From NCBI GenBank assembly GCA_945876305.1, contig CAMCOB010000025.1, positions 1 to 14,237 on the forward strand: 14,237 bases of DNA, in the 5' to 3' direction. The translations under genes were made by a program, and so were the position numbers. Positions 6,446 to 11,619 of this stretch are shown here, piece by piece. The notes below the pieces were generated by a model, which worked only from the letters and a program-made list of their open reading frames with translations, did not search any database and was not told where the DNA came from. The first letter of the stretch is position 1, and every line of letters starts with the position of its first letter. Source of the DNA: Bifidobacterium breve. Its GTDB lineage: Bacteria; Actinomycetota; Thermoleophilia; Miltoncostaeales; Miltoncostaeaceae.

Positions 6446-7392
6446 GCGCCACCCCCGATGGCCGGATCGGTCATGAGTGCGGCGGCCAGCCGTTCGAGGC
6501 CACCCGAACCCGGCCGCAGGTCGGCCACATCGGGCAGCGATACCACGGGAAGGTTGGTACCAATGGCCAGCGCGGCAATCTCGGCCTGATCGTGGCGAGC
6601 GGCGATCAGATCGGCCAGCCCGGCGGCGGCGGCTGCCCGCGCTGCGGCCCCGCCCGTGCTTGCCGCAACCGCGATGAGCGGCGCCTCATCGGCATCCATA
6701 AATACCGATGCCCGGACGGCGTTCATTACGGCCGCGGCCACCGGCAGATCGCGTTCGCAGAGCGCCGCAACGGACTCCACGGCCTCGCTCACCGCGAGGT
6801 CCTCCGGAATGGCCACCACCAGCACTCCCGTGGCGGCAGGGTGGTGGATAACCTGCTCGATCTTCTCGGCCTGATCTCGGATGGGCCCGGACCCGGCGAG
6901 TTCGCGAATACGCCCGGCCACCTCGAGCAGTGCGATGCCATGACCCGTGGCCGGAGCATCAACCACGATGCGATCCCATACCGGCGCGTCACCCTTTACG
7001 GCGGTGGCCAGATCCCAGATCTTGCCCACCGTGACCAATTCCGACAGGCCCGGTGCCGCCTGGGCCACCTGATGGAAGGCCCGGCTGCGCACCATCAACT
7101 CCACGAGCGGGCGCATGGGCAGTTGCCGGGCCAGATACTCCTCGGTGGCCTTCTCCGAGTCGATGGACAGCGTCGCGAGTCCGGGCCGTACCTCCTGCGG
7201 CACGCCGCCGACCGCCGGCAGGGTGCCAAACAGCACTTCGGTGCGGCGCTCCGATGCCACCTCAATGAGCAGTGTGCGCTTGCCGGCATCGGCAAGTCCC
7301 AGCGCCAGTGCGCTGGCGACTGTGGTCTTTCCCGCGCCGCCCTTGCCCAAAACGAACACGAGGCGGCGGTCGAGAATCGGCGGACCGGTCAT
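6442..7392 (-). CDS. ArsA/Get3-like ATPase, first member of the pair (canonical P-loop)
   Basis: A 316-residue ATPase of the ArsA/Get3 family. It has the canonical deviant Walker A GKGGAGKTT (residues 16-24, signature Lys17, catalytic-type Lys22), the switch segment LLIEVASERRTEVLFG, the switch-II segment VVDAPATGHGIALLEV, and the conserved IPEDLAVSEAVE that follows the central helix in this family. Start choice: the ATG at 7392 (MTGPPILDRRLVFV) has AGGGTGAG just upstream, while an in-frame GTG at 7401 lies almost on the preceding stop. The gene begins 10 bp after phzF ends, so it is in the same operon, and its stop overlaps the next ATPase start by 4 bp. It resembles the shorter, first member of the actinobacterial Get3-like pair (Rv3679-like). 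Confidence 0.9.
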   Translation of the reverse strand: MTGPPILDRRLVFVLGKGGAGKTTVASALALGLADAGKRTLLIEVASERRTEVLFGTLPAVGGVPQEVRPGLATLSIDSEKATEEYLARQLPMRPLVELMVRSRAFHQVAQAAPGLSELVTVGKIWDLATAVKGDAPVWDRIVVDAPATGHGIALLEVAGRIRELAGSGPIRDQAEKIEQVIHHPAATGVLVVAIPEDLAVSEAVESVAALCERDLPVAAAVMNAVRASVFMDADEAPLIAVAASTGGAAARAAAAAGLADLIAARHDQAEIAALAIGTNLPVVSLPDVADLRPGSGGLERLAAALMTDPAIGGGA

Positions 7393-7402
7393 CCCACTCA
7401 CC

Positions 7403-8275
7403 CTACCCCGCGGCAACGGTGCTCCCGATCACGCCCGACATGATGGGGACCACCGTCCCGCCCACCTCGAGGGCCACCGGCACATCGTCGGTGATCGTGA
7501 CGATCACGCGCACCTCCCCGGGGCGCCCCATCGAGTGTCCCTGCCGCACCTCCAGATGCAGCAGGCCGCTCTCGCCGTGGCCGGCATATGCGAGCGCGGC
7601 CCCCAGCGCCCCCGCCGCGCTTCCGGTGACCGGGTCCTCGGGAATGCCGATGGGGGCAGCGAAGTGGCGTACTTCAGCGGTGATGCGCCCCGGGGACGAA
7701 TCGACCACTCGGTACGCGCTGGCGCCAGCCCAGCCATCACGGATACCGAGCGCCATCAGGGCATTGTGGTCGGGGCTGAGTGCGCGCGGGTCGTCCACAG
7801 CCAGCATGACCTGCGCCAGGCCCGCGTGCCAGACGGGCGCCGTGCCCGTGCTCGTCGTGCCGAGTGCCGCTGCGATCTCGCCTGCATCAACGTCGGCAAT
7901 ATGCCGGGGTGCAGGAGGCACCACGAAGGCGTCGCTCCCGCGGATGGCGACCGCCACGTGGCCACCGGGGGCACGCAAGACCGCGCGGTCGGCGATCCAT
8001 GCCTGATGGTGCAGCACCCATGCCGCTCCCACCAGGGGGTGTCCCGCCATAGGGATCTCCACGGTGGGAGTGAAGATGCGTAACGCGGGCTCTGGGCTGC
8101 GCGCTGCAAACACGGTCTCGGAAAGCCCCAGTTCTGCTGCCATTGCCTGCATATGCGCGTCATCCCACGGCGCCTCGCACAGAATGACGGCGAGGGGGTT
8201 GCCTGTGAGCGGTCTCGTAGCGAAGACGTCAACCCAGTGGACCTCGGCCGACGGGGTGTGGGTGGATGGGTGCAT
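7403..8275 (-). CDS. PhzF-family epimerase/isomerase
   Basis: A 290-residue member of the PhzF/diaminopimelate-epimerase-like superfamily, soluble, with two similar halves. Diagnostic segments are the N-terminal VDVFATRPLTGNPLAVIL, LGLSETVFAA with the candidate general acid/base Glu53 (equivalent to Glu45 of Pseudomonas PhzF), IFTPTVEIPMAGHPLVGAAW, and in the second half EDPVTGSAAGALGAAL. Only a minority of this family makes phenazines; most are metabolic isomerases of unknown substrate, and no other phenazine genes are present. ATG 8275 is chosen because GGGAG lies ~10 nt upstream and the match to the family begins shortly after; an in-frame ATG at 8317 would overlap the divergent promoter. 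The gene leads the operon with the two ATPases, and the gap to the first of them is 10 bp. Confidence 0.9.
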   Translation of the reverse strand: MHPSTHTPSAEVHWVDVFATRPLTGNPLAVILCEAPWDDAHMQAMAAELGLSETVFAARSPEPALRIFTPTVEIPMAGHPLVGAAWVLHHQAWIADRAVLRAPGGHVAVAIRGSDAFVVPPAPRHIADVDAGEIAAALGTTSTGTAPVWHAGLAQVMLAVDDPRALSPDHNALMALGIRDGWAGASAYRVVDSSPGRITAEVRHFAAPIGIPEDPVTGSAAGALGAALAYAGHGESGLLHLEVRQGHSMGRPGEVRVIVTITDDVPVALEVGGTVVPIMSGVIGSTVAAG

Positions 8276-8351
8276 GGCGGTAGTCTCCCGATCCGTGATC
8301 TCTTCTGCCACCACCATTGCATGCGCCGCCCTGGCGCAGGAGGCCTAGGGC
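8276..8351. promoter_or_regulatory. Divergent promoter region, phzF-like / membrane protein
   Basis: These 76 bp separate two divergent operons and must carry both promoters. Ribosome sites are clear on both sides: GGGAG for the phzF-like gene on the minus strand, and AGGAGG (8338-8343), 8 nt before the GTG at 8352, on the plus strand. I cannot pick convincing -35/-10 elements by eye. Confidence 0.4.
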
Positions 8352-8702
8352 GTGGGCTGGGTCGTTGGTGGTTCGGCCCTCGCGATGGGTGCACTTATTT
8401 TGGCGGGGCTGGCTTTTGCAGTGGTGCGCGGGCTTATTCTGCGCCGCCGGGTGAAGTCGGCATCACGGCAGATCACCCCACTGGTCGAGGGCATCAGCGC
8501 CGGCATGCGCGATATCGACGCCGGCGTGGCCCGTGCTCAGGCCGGTGCCGACGAACTCTCACGTGAGATCGAGGAACTCCGGGTGTCGGTGGCCGAGCTT
8601 CAGGTGATCGGCCATCACGCATCCGTCGCATTTGCCGATCTCCGGGGCCCCCTTGGGTGGCTTGCGGGCATTCGCGCACTCGCCAAGTTCCGCGGGCGAT
8701 GA
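8352..8702 (+). CDS. Small membrane-anchored coiled-coil protein
   Basis: A 116-residue protein. Residues ~1-28 form one transmembrane helix (VVGGSALAMGALILAGLAFA). RRRVK follows as a positive-inside stop, and residues ~40-90 are a long amphipathic helix (ISAGMRDIDAGVARAQAGAD and on through ELSREIEELRVSVAELQVIG) likely to form a coiled coil. Most of the protein would therefore lie in the cytoplasm, with the N-terminus outside. The C-terminus ends in a short hydrophobic/basic stretch. GTG 8352 has a perfect AGGAGG 8 nt upstream. Its stop overlaps the Ppx/GppA start (ATGA), so the two are translationally coupled. In mycobacteria the Ppx gene follows a membrane coiled-coil division protein (FtsB) and a DUF501 gene; this one has a similar layout but I see no sequence match to FtsB. 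The family is not recognised. Confidence 0.8.
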   Translation: MGWVVGGSALAMGALILAGLAFAVVRGLILRRRVKSASRQITPLVEGISAGMRDIDAGVARAQAGADELSREIEELRVSVAELQVIGHHASVAFADLRGPLGWLAGIRALAKFRGR

Positions 8703-9598
8703 CCGTGCGGGCCGCCGTCCTGGACGTCGGCTCCAATTCGGTCCGTTTGCTGCTGCTTGAGCGCATGACCGCCGACGGCGCGGTGGGGGAACGCGTGGGC
8801 ACGGTGACCGGCCTGCGCCGTGGGGCCCTCCCCGATGGATCGGTATGTGCTGACGCGCTCGCGCGCCTCGACGCCTGTCTTGCCGACTACGCCGAGCGCA
8901 TCGTCGTGGCGGGATCCCCGCCCGTCGTGGCAGTCGGTACCGCCGCGGTGCGCGAGGCCCCGAACCACGGCGCCATTGAGGATGTGTTCCGGAGGCAGCT
9001 GGGGAGCGCGCTCACCATCGTGACCGGCGAGCAGGAGGCCACACTTGCCTTTGCGGGCGCCCGTATGGCGTTGCCGCCGGATGCCGGTCCCTGCCGCGTG
9101 ATCGACATCGGCGGTGCCAGTACCGAGGTGGTGGAGGGGGATGCCAGTGGCCCACGGAGTCTGGTGAGCCTGCCGCTCGGTGTGGTGCGCGATCTCGACA
9201 AGTCGATTGACGAGGCACACGACACGGCTCTGCGACTGGTGGCTGCGGCCACCAGCGGGTTTGCATCCGAGGGGCCCGTTGTTGGGCTGGCCGGGACCGT
9301 GACTCAGGCCGCCGCCCTGTGCGCTGGGTTCTACGATCCGGAGCGGATTCACCGGATGCGCCTCTCGCGCAGCGATATCGAAGTGGCACTCGACACTGCA
9401 TCTGCGCTCGATGTGCCCGCCCGCAGGCGGATGCCCGGGATGCATCCCGACCGGGCCGATGTCATCGTCAACGGCATGGCGATCCTTCTGGGAGCCATGT
9501 CGGCCCTCGACGTGAACGAGATAATCGTGTCGGAGCGCGACCTGCTGGACGGCATCGCGGCAGATCCCCGCCTCGTTCCCGTGGCGCGCACGGCATAG
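8699..9598 (+). CDS. Ppx/GppA-family phosphatase (exopolyphosphatase or pppGpp hydrolase)
   Basis: A 299-residue short-form member of the Ppx/GppA family (actin/Hsp70-like ATPase fold), without the C-terminal HD-like domains of the ~500-residue enterobacterial enzymes. Motifs in order: DVGSNSVRLLLLE (phosphate-1 loop) at ~7-19, VGTAAVREAPN at ~80, TGEQEATLAFAG at ~107 (family consensus GEEEA; the middle acidic residue is Gln here), IDIGGASTEVVEG (phosphate-2 loop) at ~133, SLPLGVVRDLD, and GLAGTVTQAAAL near 200. The enzyme removes terminal phosphate from polyphosphate and/or converts pppGpp to ppGpp; which one cannot be told from sequence. The ATG overlaps the upstream stop by 4 bp. A mini-protein gene follows after 10 bp, then tRNA-Leu. 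Confidence 0.93.
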   Translation: MTVRAAVLDVGSNSVRLLLLERMTADGAVGERVGTVTGLRRGALPDGSVCADALARLDACLADYAERIVVAGSPPVVAVGTAAVREAPNHGAIEDVFRRQLGSALTIVTGEQEATLAFAGARMALPPDAGPCRVIDIGGASTEVVEGDASGPRSLVSLPLGVVRDLDKSIDEAHDTALRLVAAATSGFASEGPVVGLAGTVTQAAALCAGFYDPERIHRMRLSRSDIEVALDTASALDVPARRRMPGMHPDRADVIVNGMAILLGAMSALDVNEIIVSERDLLDGIAADPRLVPVARTA

Positions 9599-9601
9599 AC
9601 T
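9596..9601 (+). promoter_or_regulatory. Candidate -10 element for a leaderless mini-protein mRNA
   Basis: TAGACT matches the TANNNT -10 consensus and ends 7 nt before the ATG at 9609. No Shine-Dalgarno sequence lies between them (TACGACC). This spacing is the usual sign of a leaderless transcript beginning at the start codon, common in actinobacteria. The hexamer overlaps the ppx stop codon (TAG 9596-9598). Confidence 0.4.
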
Positions 9602-9608
9602 TACGACC

Positions 9609-9866
9609 ATGAGTACCGAGGCCCGGGATGTGAAAGGTGCGACGGCCACGTCCGCTGGTGGACCCGGCGGCCGCGTGGCCAGTGCGGGGGACCCGCGCGA
9701 CACCCAGCGCATGATGTTCTCGAAGGGCGAGAACACCCGGCACATCAGGTTTCAGCAGGTGCTCGACAAGTGGCCATTACTCCCGGAGGACTGGGCGCGG
9801 ATGGTCGAGGACACCCGCGTGTCGGCAGTGGATCGCACGCCCGGCGCCGCCACGTTCGGGCGCTAG
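9609..9866 (+). CDS. Mini-protein A with WPxLxExWARxVEDxR motif
   Basis: An 85-residue soluble protein of unknown function. Residues 1-35 are Gly/Ala/Thr-rich and probably disordered. Residues 47-70 carry VLxxWPxLxExWARxVEDxR, predicted as a short amphipathic helical hairpin with two tryptophans. A short polar tail (TPGAATFGR) ends the protein. The same 24-residue block recurs in the mini-protein at 13827-14114, with 14 of 24 identical residues in register. That supports both as real genes rather than chance frames. There is no signal peptide, membrane helix, Cys pair or known catalytic motif. Translation is probably leaderless. One in-frame TTA codon (9777-9779, Leu57) sits inside the motif, about 100 bp before the tRNA gene that reads it. 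Confidence 0.75.
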   Translation: MSTEARDVKGATATSAGGPGGRVASAGDPRDTQRMMFSKGENTRHIRFQQVLDKWPLLPEDWARMVEDTRVSAVDRTPGAATFGR

Positions 9867-9882
9867 TCACCTCGAGAGTCGG

Positions 9883-9966
9883 GCCGGAGTGGCGGAACTG
9901 GTAGACGCGGGGGACTTAAAATCCCCGGCCCTTCGGGGCGTGCGGGTTCGAGTCCCGCCTCCGGCA
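9883..9966 (+). tRNA. tRNA-Leu (anticodon TAA)
   Basis: A complete 84-nt class II tRNA. The acceptor stem GCCGGAG (9883-9889) pairs with CTCCGGC (9959-9965), with discriminator A9966. The D-arm contains GGCGGAACTGGTAGACGC. The anticodon stem GGGGA/TCCCC holds loop CTTAAAA, giving anticodon TAA (9917-9919). The long variable arm GGCCCTTCGGGGC is typical of leucine tRNAs. The T-stem GCGGG/CCCGC has loop TTCGAGT. CCA is not encoded and must be added enzymatically. It reads UUA (and UUG by wobble), the rarest leucine codons in this base composition. No integrase or duplicated 3' end suggests use as an attachment site. Confidence 0.97.
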
Positions 9967-10026
9967 TTCAGTGCGTGGTGGACGAAGCATTCATCCGGCA
10001 GTCACGTGGACGACCGCGCTCCCGTC

Positions 10027-10032
10027 TAGCGT
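10027..10032 (+). promoter_or_regulatory. Candidate -10 element for the lipoprotein gene
   Basis: TAGCGT fits TANNNT and would start a transcript near 10039, leaving a ~34-nt leader that contains AGGAG (10061-10065), 7 nt before the ATG at 10073. No good -35 hexamer is seen at the expected spacing. The rest of the 106-bp gap after the tRNA (9967-10072) shows nothing further. Confidence 0.25.
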
Positions 10033-10072
10033 TAGCACGGCAAGTCGTATTTCCACGAGCAGGAGTTATGAA

Positions 10073-10531
10073 ATGGCCGTACGTCGTCTTCTTATCCTTG
10101 CCGCGGCTGGTGCTGCGGCTACCACCCTCGTGTTCGCCGGCTGCGGTGGGTCATCAGACCCCGCCACATCGACGGCCGACACGGCCGCCGCTGCGTCAAC
10201 TGCGGCTGCTGACACCACTGCCACGACGGACACCACATCCACCACCAGCGGCACCGTGAAGCAGGTGGACTGCGTGGGGGCCGAAGAGGCGTGCTCGCTG
10301 AAGATCCCGATCGGTGGTGGCGTAAGCAACCAGGCGTACGAGGTGGCCCTCACGGGCACGAACCTCGGCGAGCCCACGATCACGCCGGACACGGCCACTG
10401 ACGAGGGCGCCTACGACCTGAGCGGCGCGAAGTTCACCACCGGCGGGTCGATCTACTCGTTCACGCTCAACTCGGTGCAGTCGCTTCCCGAGGGCGCATA
10501 CATCACGCTCGACTTCGCCACCAAGAAGTAG
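10073..10531 (+). CDS. Small lipoprotein with Ala/Thr-rich linker
   Basis: A 152-residue predicted lipoprotein. The signal peptide MAVRRLLILAAAGAA... ends in the lipobox VFAG-Cys24, so Cys24 would be lipid-modified and the protein held on the outer face of the membrane. Residues ~25-60 are a low-complexity Ala/Thr/Ser/Asp linker (STADTAAAASTAAADTTATT), as expected for a spacer through the cell wall. The ~90-residue C-terminal part (KQVDCVGAEEACSLKIPIGG onward) has two nearby cysteines that could form a disulfide and then strand-rich sequence ending SLPEGAYITLDFATKK. AGGAG lies 7 nt before the ATG. I do not recognise the C-terminal domain. The gene stands alone between tRNA-Leu and the terminator it shares with the HU gene. 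Confidence 0.83.
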   Translation: MAVRRLLILAAAGAAATTLVFAGCGGSSDPATSTADTAAAASTAAADTTATTDTTSTTSGTVKQVDCVGAEEACSLKIPIGGGVSNQAYEVALTGTNLGEPTITPDTATDEGAYDLSGAKFTTGGSIYSFTLNSVQSLPEGAYITLDFATKK

Positions 10532-10550
10532 GGGCGAGGAGCGAAATGAC

Positions 10551-10589
10551 TCTCCCACCTGCCGTCCACTGTGGACGGCAGGTGGGAGA
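10551..10589. terminator. Near-perfect inverted repeat between convergent genes
   Basis: TCTCCCACCTGCCGTCCAC (10551-10569) is mirrored exactly by GTGGACGGCAGGTGGGAGA (10571-10589) around a single T, so 19 bp can pair, with the innermost pairs opening to make a loop. No T-run follows on either strand, so it is not a textbook rho-independent site. Its place, 20 bp after the lipoprotein stop and 11 bp after the HU stop, points to a bidirectional terminator or mRNA 3'-end stabiliser. U-less hairpin terminators have been proposed for actinobacteria. Confidence 0.7.
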
Positions 10590-10600
10590 AGGTCACATCA

Positions 10601-10879
10601 TCAGCCGGCAACCGAGCGCTTGAGCTGCGCGCCCGCTGAGAATCGCGGCACCGTACGAGCCGAGATCTGGATCTTGTTACCGGGATTACGTGGGTCAACA
10701 CCTTCACGTGCTGCACGGTGCGAAACCGAGAACTTGCCAAAACCGGAGAACTGAACTTCATCTCCGGACTTGAGAGCGAGCTCGATCTCATCGAGAACGG
10801 CCTGCACGGCACGGGTTGCCTGATCATTCGTAAGATCGGCGGTACGTGCGATGCGCTTGACGAAGTCGGCCTTGGTCAT
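10601..10879 (-). CDS. hup: HU-family nucleoid protein
   Basis: A 92-residue DNA-bending protein of the HU/IHF family. MTKADFVKRIA...LTNDQATRAVQAVLDEI forms the helical dimerisation body, and GDEVQFSGFGKFSVSHRAAR the saddle strands. R64-N65-P66 in VDPRNPGNKIQI is the tip of the beta arm, with the intercalating proline. The C-terminus ends in AGAQLKRSVAG, so it is a short HU without the long Lys/Ala tail of mycobacterial HupB. The start at 10879 is fixed by AAGGAG six nt upstream; the longer in-frame extension to 10951 has no family similarity. It binds DNA non-specifically and compacts and bends the chromosome. As a single copy near housekeeping genes it is probably the main HU. Confidence 0.97.
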   Translation of the reverse strand: MTKADFVKRIARTADLTNDQATRAVQAVLDEIELALKSGDEVQFSGFGKFSVSHRAAREGVDPRNPGNKIQISARTVPRFSAGAQLKRSVAG

Positions 10880-10987
10880 GGGTCTCCTTGCTTCAGGGCC
10901 CTCCGGACGGAGGCTGCAGCGCTTGCTGCGGAGTAATTTCGAAGGTAGCAACCCGCTCGGACGTATCTCCCATCAGAAAGCCACTTT
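10880..10987. promoter_or_regulatory. Divergent region and HU leader with two hairpins
   Basis: This 108-bp gap separates the HU gene from the divergent unknown gene. Two small hairpins lie 20-50 bp from the HU start: CCTCCG/CGGAGG (10900-10913, 2-nt centre) and GCAGC/GCTGC (10916-10929, loop GCTT). They may form in the HU 5' leader and influence its translation, or be operator palindromes. AT-richer DNA at 10930-10940 (AGTAATTTCGA) could hold the HU promoter, but no clear -10/-35 pair was found. Confidence 0.35.
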
Positions 10988-11611
10988 GTGATCTTGAGCA
11001 GGGAATATGCGCGACTCGAGGTCGCGCTTCCTGCACCGGGCCTGGCCGCGGTGCGATTTGTCCCACGGGGAGAGGGATCCGGCCGTGGAGTGGCGTCTGA
11101 CCGCCTTGACCTCACGCTCGGCCTCATGGCGTGGACGGTGCACCGCATGCACGAGGACCACGGTCCGGCATTCGGGGAGGCTGTCAAGCGTCTCGCATCG
11201 GCCATTGCCGACAGTGCCGATGGGTCGATTCCCGAGGGCATCCTGCGGGCATCTGGCCGGGGCGCCGCACCGATGGAGGTGCGCGTTACCGATTGGCCAT
11301 CCGCACGTGGGGGCACGCGCATACGGGGGGTGCTCACCCGATCGGCCGTCGGCCCGGTCACGGTGCTGAAGTCGCCCCCAAAGTCGCCGCAGGTCCTTGG
11401 GTTGGCAGCATTGGTGGCCGGCGCGTGGGACGCCCGGCAGGAGGATGCCCATGGGCGCCTCGCGTTGGCGCTGGCCATGGAGGGCATGCTCGCCTGGTAC
11501 CGGGAGGCCCATCGCATGACCCCGCCTCGCCAGGCGGTAGAGGCGGCACGCATGCACGCCATCGACCGCCTTGAGGCCGCTGACCGAGGAATTCCCCCGG
11601 CGCTGAGTTAG
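10988..11611 (+). CDS. Conserved-looking protein of unknown function
   Basis: A 207-residue soluble protein that I do not recognise. The N-terminal ~40 residues look strand-rich (YARLEVALPAPGLAAVRFVP). Next come a helix (LDLTLGLMAWTVHRMHEDHG) and mixed sequence with VRVTDWPSARGGTRIRGVLT. The C-terminal half is helical (LGLAALVAGAWDARQEDAHG, ALAMEGMLAWYREAHRMTPP). There is no signal peptide, membrane helix or metal-binding cysteine. The start is uncertain: GTG 10988 has only a weak AGAAAG upstream, and TTG 10994 is possible. The frame is open with coding-like composition, and it ends 8 bp before the acetyl-CoA synthetase stop on the other strand, with no terminator hairpin between them. Divergence from HU suggests shared control of the intervening promoter region. 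Confidence 0.7.
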   Translation: MILSREYARLEVALPAPGLAAVRFVPRGEGSGRGVASDRLDLTLGLMAWTVHRMHEDHGPAFGEAVKRLASAIADSADGSIPEGILRASGRGAAPMEVRVTDWPSARGGTRIRGVLTRSAVGPVTVLKSPPKSPQVLGLAALVAGAWDARQEDAHGRLALALAMEGMLAWYREAHRMTPPRQAVEAARMHAIDRLEAADRGIPPALS

Positions 11612-11619
11612 CGCCCGGG

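Noticed and set aside
5309..7392. Arsenite resistance operon
   Set aside because: ArsA-like ATPases are present, but there is no ArsB/Acr3, ArsC, ArsD or ArsR, and the arsenite-binding cysteines are not seen. The pair matches actinobacterial Get3-like ATPases better.
6346..8083. Long plus-strand frames opposite the ATPase and phzF-like genes
   Set aside because: They are Arg/Pro/His-rich mirror frames of well-supported minus-strand enzymes, with no ribosome site or motif.
7403..8275. Phenazine biosynthesis locus
   Set aside because: Only a PhzF-like gene is present. The family is broad and no other phenazine genes are nearby.
8615..9745. 376-residue minus-strand frame opposite ppx
   Set aside because: It has shadow composition and is opposite a gene carrying all Ppx/GppA motifs.
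9883..9966. tRNA-Leu as an integration site for a mobile element
   Set aside because: No integrase, no repeated tRNA 3' segment and no change in gene character follow; the next genes are a lipoprotein and HU.
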